From: CALKYB01 sp964510575
Lineage (GTDB): Bacteria > Bdellovibrionota_C > UBA2361 > SZUA-149 > CALKYB01
NCBI GenBank assembly: GCA_964510575.1
Contig: CAZECN010000011.1
Coordinates: 18,645 to 82,644, forward strand
DNA length: 64,000 nucleotides
Direction: 5' to 3'
Under the pieces are notes generated by a model, which was given only the letters and a program-made list of their open reading frames with translations, was not told where the DNA came from and searched no databases. This document shows positions 58,775 through 64,000 of this stretch, piece by piece. The translations under genes were made by a program, and so were the position numbers. Every line of letters starts with the position of its first letter. Position 1 is the first letter of the stretch.

Positions 58775-61342
58775 TTAGCGAATACTCTTAATTTGCTTTT
58801 TCACGTTTGTTCGTTTGTTTTCCAACTGCTTCAGCTCGGCGTTTAGCTTATTGATCTTAGCTTTGCTTGCTGCACTTTGCTTAGGCTTTCCAGGCTTAGC
58901 GTTCTTTTTAGCGGCAGTTAATTGACTTTGTAGCCGACCAGAATCTTTCTCTAGAGAAGAGACTCGGTTAGAAGCTCCAATGTTTACCCTTTGTCTTAAC
59001 TGTTTTTTAGTTAAAGCAACTCTAGCCTCTAAGACTTTCTTCTTTTTCTTAAGCGCGAAATTTCCACCCTTTTTGATTTGTCTATTCAGAGTAGCTAGTT
59101 CGCTGTTTTTCTGATTAAGCTCGGCTAGTGTGGTTTTAACTTGACTAGAGACAGGTGCTACCTCTCGAGCCATTGACTCAATATCTCCGTTAGAAGAATT
59201 AGCGAGAAAACTTTTCCACTTATTTAGCTCACGTCTATTTTTTGCAATTTTTGTCTCTATTGCTCTAACTTCACTTGAACTAGAAGAAGATTTTTTTACA
59301 GTTTTCGCTGCTGTCCTCTTGGCAGAGCTAATGTCTTGCTTTAGAGTTCTAATTGAAGTTTCAATGCTAGCTAATTCCTGGTCTAGCTTACTTCTAGCAG
59401 CTCTTCTTTCAACACTTTCTCTCTCTGTTCTTGCGGCAGCTTCTTTTTCAGCTTTAGCGAGAGCAGCTGTGTCAGCAGCTTTTTTCTTAGCCTTAGCAGC
59501 GGCTTCTCTCTCAGCTTTTGCGATAGCTTCTTTTTCGGCCTTAGCAATGGCTTCTCTTTTAGCTTTGGCAATAGCTTCTTTTTCGGCTTTAGCAGCGGCT
59601 TCTCTTTCAGCTTTAGCAGCAGCCTCTCTTTTTTCTACTTCTGCCTGACGAGCTTTGGCTGCGGCAAGTTGCTGCTTAGTCTCAGTTTCTTTAACTTCAT
59701 TTTTAAAAGAAGCAGTATCGAATTTTTCAGGAAGCGGTTCTTTGATTCCTTTTTGAACATTATTTAAAGTCTGTTCTGCTCTATTATCCAGCTCCAATTT
59801 AACTTTATCAACTGGGACTGCACTGGAAGCGGAACCAGCTTCAACTGAAGGCCTTTCAATTGTTTTAGCTGGAACTGTTATATCCTGCAAAGAGGAAGTA
59901 GATCCTCTAGTGTTTGCTGGAGACACTTCAAAATTTTTGTTCAGAGCTAACTGTTCAGAGCCATTGCTAGCTATTACAGTCTCTGGTGTATCCGTAGCAG
60001 TCCATTCTGGAACTTTTTGTCCTAGAAAGAAAACGGCAAGTCCACCAGAAAGAAACATCGCTGCATTGAAGAACATTCCTCGGCCTGATCGGGCGCCTCC
60101 ACTCTCGCTGCCAGCAGCCTCGGCTAGCACTTCGGAAAGCTTGTTTTTGCCCATAGACTTGGCTTGAAAGTATAGTTCTCTCAACTCAAGAATATCGTCG
60201 ATGCTATCGCCTTCGAAAATCATGGTGTCGAATGCGATCCCTTCTCGGTCCTGTTCAGGCTCAGAGCTTGGGTTAGCTTCTACTGAAGGCTCTTGTTTTT
60301 CAGATTGACTATCAGCTTTTGAAGTTTCTTCCTTGGTTTCTTCTAGGATGAAACCAAGTGAAGCAGATTCAAAGAGTTTCGGAGTAGGGGTGTCTACTGG
60401 AACAAGGACTTCAGAGGTTAAATTACCAGCTGGAATTTCAGATAAATGCTCGCAATACGGGGCAATGATATCTTTGAATTCATCCTCTAGGGCTCTTGAG
60501 AAAACCGCTGTAAACTGACCAGCGCTCAAGTCAGGAGTGTTAGAGTGGTGTCCCTCAGAGTCACGAACCTCTACTATTTCTACTGTAATATTGTCAGACC
60601 CACCTCGATGATTGGCAAGGCTTAATAAACACTGAACGGCATCGTCAGCTCCTAGTGAGGCCATAATGTCAGCAATTTCTTGATCGCTAACATGGTTAGT
60701 AAGCCCGTCACAGCAGAGGAGAAATTTATCTCCAACCTCTAGGTCGTTTTTAAGAGTTCCAACTGTTATTTCAGTTTCTTCATTTCCTCCAACAGAGTGC
60801 AAAAGCACGTGGTTGAAAGGGTGAGACTCTGCTTGCTCTTCAGTAATTTGATTTTCATCAAGAAGCTGTTGAATAAGCGTATGGTCTTTAGTTAATCTAA
60901 TCAGACCACGTTGGTGGTAGTAGTAGATTCTAGAGTCTCCAACATGAGCATAAATTACCTGGTCTTTTGTAAAGGCCACAGAAACGATTGTGCTACCCAT
61001 CTCTCTATACTTTTCAGTATGAGTTCCTAAAAAATGAATAGCACGGTTCGAAGCTTGAATTCCTCTAGCAATAGAGGTTTGTGAAATAGTTCCATCGTTA
61101 TCAAAGCAAGCTCTTGCAGAGATTTGTGCTGCTAACTGAGAGGCAACTTCACCGCTGCTACTACCACCCATTCCATCAGCTACGATGTATAGCTTGGCTT
61201 CAGCAGTTTCAGCGAAACCAAAGGAGTCCTGGTTCTGTGATCTTTTTAAACCAACGTCGGTAGCGACAGCGTGATTTAGTGATGGCAGAGAGCTTTGCAT
61301 TGCTTTCTTTTCTTTCTCTGAGTTTATACTTACTTGTTCCAT
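58775..61342 (-). CDS. PP2C-type Ser/Thr phosphatase with membrane segment and coiled-coil tail
   Basis: Residues 20-260 are a PP2C domain: ATDVGLKRSQNQDSFGF, VADGMGGSSSGEVASQLAA, STIVSVAFTKDQVIYAHVGD and LLCCDGLTNHVSDQEI contain the metal aspartates. A linker of about 170 residues is followed by a membrane helix (FFNAAMFLSGGLAVFFLGQK) near 435, then an Ala/Lys/Glu-rich repeat and a coiled coil (ARKQ-type, AKAEKEAIAKAKREAIAKAE) to the end. The catalytic domain would face the cytoplasm and the tail the periplasm. It follows the kinase gene by 35 bp and probably reverses its phosphorylation. Confidence 0.87.
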   Translation of the reverse strand: MEQVSINSEKEKKAMQSSLPSLNHAVATDVGLKRSQNQDSFGFAETAEAKLYIVADGMGGSSSGEVASQLAAQISARACFDNDGTISQTSIARGIQASNRAIHFLGTHTEKYREMGSTIVSVAFTKDQVIYAHVGDSRIYYYHQRGLIRLTKDHTLIQQLLDENQITEEQAESHPFNHVLLHSVGGNEETEITVGTLKNDLEVGDKFLLCCDGLTNHVSDQEIADIMASLGADDAVQCLLSLANHRGGSDNITVEIVEVRDSEGHHSNTPDLSAGQFTAVFSRALEDEFKDIIAPYCEHLSEIPAGNLTSEVLVPVDTPTPKLFESASLGFILEETKEETSKADSQSEKQEPSVEANPSSEPEQDREGIAFDTMIFEGDSIDDILELRELYFQAKSMGKNKLSEVLAEAAGSESGGARSGRGMFFNAAMFLSGGLAVFFLGQKVPEWTATDTPETVIASNGSEQLALNKNFEVSPANTRGSTSSLQDITVPAKTIERPSVEAGSASSAVPVDKVKLELDNRAEQTLNNVQKGIKEPLPEKFDTASFKNEVKETETKQQLAAAKARQAEVEKREAAAKAEREAAAKAEKEAIAKAKREAIAKAEKEAIAKAEREAAAKAKKKAADTAALAKAEKEAAARTERESVERRAARSKLDQELASIETSIRTLKQDISSAKRTAAKTVKKSSSSSSEVRAIETKIAKNRRELNKWKSFLANSSNGDIESMAREVAPVSSQVKTTLAELNQKNSELATLNRQIKKGGNFALKKKKKVLEARVALTKKQLRQRVNIGASNRVSSLEKDSGRLQSQLTAAKKNAKPGKPKQSAASKAKINKLNAELKQLENKRTNVKKQIKSIR

Positions 61343-61377
61343 TTTTTAATCTCTAAACGGGCCCTAGCCTAGTTACC

Positions 61378-63764
61378 TTATCTGCTTTCCTCAAGGGCTT
61401 TTAGAGCCCTAGCAAGTCCAGTTTTTGCCTCTTGATAGTTCGGGTCAATGGATATCGCGAGTTTGAAATCTCCAATTGCTCGCTCGTATCGTTTTGACCA
61501 AAGCGCTCTATTCGCTCTTTGAACTGCCTGTTTTGCTAGTTTTCGCTGTTGCGCACTGCTTGTTTTTGATACGGGCTTTTTCGTTGCCTGTCTTCTAACA
61601 GCAGTTGGTTTAGCCTTTTTAGTAGGAGCCGCTTTTTTAGCAGCAGCTTTCTTTTCAGCGGCCTCTTTTCTAGCAGCAGCTTTCTTTTCAGCTGCCGCTT
61701 TTCTAGCAGCAGCTTCTTTTCTAGCAGCAGCTTCTTTTCTAGCAGCAGCCTCTTTTCTAGCAGCTTCTTNNNNNNNNNNNNNNNNNNNNNNNNNNNNNNN
61801 NNNNNNNNNNNNNNNNNNNNNNNNNNNNNNNNNNNNNNNNNNNNNNNNNNNNNNNNNNNNNNNNNNNNNTCTTTTCTAGCAGCAGCTTCTTTTCTAGCAG
61901 CAGCCTCTTTTCTAGCAGCTTCTTTTTGAGCTTTCTCAGCCTTTTGTTTTTCAGCTAAATCTCTTTTCTCTTGCTCAGCCTTAAGTTTGGCTTCTGCTTT
62001 GTCTTTAGCTGCTTTTTCAGCTTTAAGCTTTGCTTCTTCCTGTTTAGCAATCTCTCTTAACTTCAGGTCTTCTTGTTGCTTGAGAAACTGTTGGCGTTTA
62101 GAGACTAGTGATCTAGCCTCTCTAGAGCCGATTTCTGATAGGGCAGCCATCGCAAATTCTGCTTGAGAGCCACCTGAGTTCATTATGTCTGCTAAAAGTG
62201 GAACTGATTTTTTTAGTCCAAGGTCTCCAGCAAGTCGGATTATACTTTGGTCAGCATCTGAGCCGTCATTTTTTAATTTCTTTAGTATCTCCGATTCGAT
62301 TAGAGATTTGGAGAATCTATCATCTAAAGCTACGATTCGAGCTGCGGCTTTAGTAGCACTTCTCCCGCCGCCTTCAAGTTCTATAAATAGTCTTTCTACA
62401 TTTCTCTCAGCAAGATCTATTTTGTCTATTGCTTTTTCAGCGGCAACTTCAGTTTCTGCTGGTTTCGCCTCTATTACTGGCGCTGCTTCTACTTCTTGTT
62501 TATTCGTAGCAGCTACTGTTTTAGGAGCTTCAATATCAGTCTTGGCGTTAGAGTCGACTTTAGCTGTAACAACCTTTTCTACAGGTTGGGACACAACATT
62601 ACTTTCCTCGCTGCCAGAAAACATTGAAGAGGCTAGGTAGAGTAGAGGCCCAAGAATTAACAAGGAACCAACTATCGGTATAACTGGAAATCCTTTTCGC
62701 TCTGAATCAGGTCTCTGAAATGATCTGTCTTTTCCAAGCACAGCTGAAGTATCAAGCGTTTCACCAGTTACCCTTGGAAGTTTGTTCTGAAGTGGGTCTG
62801 CCGTGAGATTAATCTCGTAGTTTCCTTGTTGTAGGAAGCTAATAACCTCTGTTGTCGACTGTGGTCTTTGTGATGGATCCTTAGCCAGAAGCCTAAGGAT
62901 TAGCTCGTTTAGTTCAGGTGAAATTTCAGGATTTTTATCAACAGGAGGAACTGGTTTAGTATCTAAGTGATGTCTCATCAACGCAGCTGCTGATTTCGAC
63001 ATATAAGGAAGTTCGCCAGTAGCCATCTCGTAAAAGATCACTCCTAAGGCATAAAGGTCAACTGAAGTTGTTGGGTTTTTACCTAACCAAATTTCAGGTG
63101 CCATATACCCTGCAGATCCAAGCATTTCGCCATGAGCGGTAAGATTTGAATCTTCACTCCTGGCAATTCCAAAGTCCATGATTTTTGCAACTTGGCTAGA
63201 AGTTACAAAAATATTTCCAGGCTTTAGGTCTCGGTGGATAACATCTGCAGCATGAATGGCTTCTAAGCCTTTACAAATTTGCAGCGCTAGCCCATTAACC
63301 TGAGAGAAGGGAAGTCTCTTTTCCGTAACCAAGTCTGCTAAGGAATCACCTTCCAGGAATTCCATAGTGTAGTAAACTAAATCGCCGTCTTTACCAACTG
63401 AGAATGTTCTCACTACATTGTTGTGTGCGATTTTATGCATGATCTCAGCTTCTTTGGTGAACCTAATAAGGTTCTTCTCGCTAGAGAATCTGCTGTGAAG
63501 AATTTTAATGGCAATTAAGTCACTATCAATTTCTTGATCGTATACTCTGAATACACTTCCCATATTACCATGGCCGATCGCACTTTGGACTGAGTATCGA
63601 TCTGATATAATGGTGCCTGGGTCGAGGTTGACATAGTTATGCTCAGACCCTGTGCCACTGCGAGTGCCTGTGCCAGTCCCTGTGCTAGTGCCTGTTCCTC
63701 TACCTGAGGTAGTTTCTTTATCCGACTCTTTAGAATTCGGTTTGTCGCCGCTTATTATTTCCAC
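61378..63764 (-). CDS. Hanks-type Ser/Thr protein kinase with Ala/Lys/Glu-rich tail and TPR-like end (scaffold gap inside)
   Basis: The kinase domain (about 60-320) has the P-loop IGHGNMGSVF, AIKILH, HRDLKPGNIF (about 176), DFGIA and APEIW. A membrane helix follows near 370 (VIPIVGSLLILGPLLYLASS), then a long Ala/Lys/Glu repeat of EAAARK type with the 100-N gap. With the gap plus one 55-bp flank (155 nt) removed, the frame continues to the TAA at 61378 with a TPR-like end (ANRALWSKRYERAIGDFKLA). Total about 743 residues; the number of repeat units in the gap is uncertain. The GTG start is at 63764. It is probably a PASTA-less PknB-like receptor paired with the PP2C phosphatase downstream. Confidence 0.87.
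61770..61869. other. 100-N scaffold gap inside the kinase repeat region
   Basis: Exactly 100 N. The 55 bp before it (61715-61769) and after it (61870-61924) are identical, as at the queA gap. Because the region is repetitive (15- and 18-nt units), the true repeat number could differ from the simple collapse. Confidence 0.85.
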
Positions 63765-64000
63765 GTTTGTAACCGTCGTAAAGTAATTACTAAAATACCC
63801 TGCAGTAAAACCTGCTCTTAAACTAACCTTCGGCAGGAACTTTAATTTTCTTCAGAACTTTTTTTTGCCAATATTTTCTAAGGACTTAACCTCAAAAATT
63901 ATGGGCTTTTAGTTTTGATGGTGTTTAGGCCCTATCAGGAGCAGATATTTTATAATTTTCCTATATCCAGGGGCCTCATTCCAGTTTTAGAGCTAGCAAA
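63765..64000. other. Upstream region of the kinase operon, no gene seen
   Basis: This 236-bp stretch to the window edge lies upstream of the minus-strand kinase gene and should hold its promoter. No convincing -10/-35 or gene is recognised, and the edge limits the reading. Confidence 0.3.

Noticed and set aside
61536..61769. Leu/Lys-rich C-terminus of the kinase read straight through the gap
   Set aside because: It is out of frame. Correcting for the 155-nt artefact gives the Ala/Lys/Glu repeat and TPR-like end.

Overview
The window reads as a chromosome segment of a Gram-negative, moderately AT-rich bacterium, probably a metagenome assembly. Outer-membrane and periplasmic functions are present: an LpxL-type lipid A acyltransferase, Lgt, several lipobox proteins, a membrane-anchored TlpA-like thioredoxin, and YajC/SecD/SecF. 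A 61-residue bacterial histone resembling Bdellovibrio Bd0055 and a Lys-rich HU protein point to a Bdellovibrionota or other delta-proteobacterial-grade lineage. That placement is an inference. No rRNA, tRNA, CRISPR array, phage or intact insertion sequence was recognised. TTG and GTG starts are common.

Layout. 0-5 kb (mostly minus strand): an excisionase-type HTH protein, a TylF-like methyltransferase, a secreted GH16 glycosidase with a duplicated N-terminal domain, a lipoprotein and an LpxL-family acyltransferase. 5-10 kb: rpmE, a tlpA-lgt pair with an ATGA overlap, and three exported minus-strand proteins. 10-16 kb: a cation/proton antiporter with an RCK-like tail, a DUF457/YdjM-like membrane protein, a membrane Fe-S oxidoreductase and a GNAT acetyltransferase. 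15.95-16.5 kb: a non-coding array of covarying inverted repeats and 7-bp hairpins, the most unusual element here. 16.7-21.3 kb: a CorC/HlyC-like protein, an RDD protein, a histone-H1-like/PHP fusion, a low-complexity protein and an HU protein with an apparent signal peptide. 21.3-29.9 kb: dnaE, an AI-2E-family transporter, a voltage-sensor-like channel with an atypical filter, a dodecin and a SpmA/SpmB-type protein. 30.2-32.4 kb: a repeat protein resembling organellar HPR/RAP RNA-binding proteins. 32.4-40.7 kb: patatin, recD2, then an MBL hydrolase, a degenerate UDG, NfeD, a slipin and queA. 42.6-47.1 kb: tgt-yajC-secD-secF. 47.3-58.8 kb: the histone, glycosyltransferases, the H1-HU fusion and ligA. 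58.8-63.8 kb: a PP2C phosphatase and a Ser/Thr kinase, apparently one operon.

How the genes fit together. queA and tgt are the tRNA queuosine steps, flanking an antisense gene of unknown function, next to the Sec accessory operon. Lgt, LpxL and TlpA serve the envelope. DnaE, LigA, RecD2 and the UDG relative concern DNA replication and repair. Four chromatin-like proteins (histone, H1-HU, exported-looking HU, H1-PHP) sit within about 33 kb. The kinase and phosphatase form a reversible phosphorylation pair, each with a long charged helical region.

Assembly caution. Both 100-N gaps (40346-40445 and 61770-61869) are flanked by an identical 55-bp sequence on each side. Removing the gap plus one copy (155 nt) restores an open frame through queA and through the kinase. 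They are probably scaffolding artefacts, not real insertions or frameshifts.
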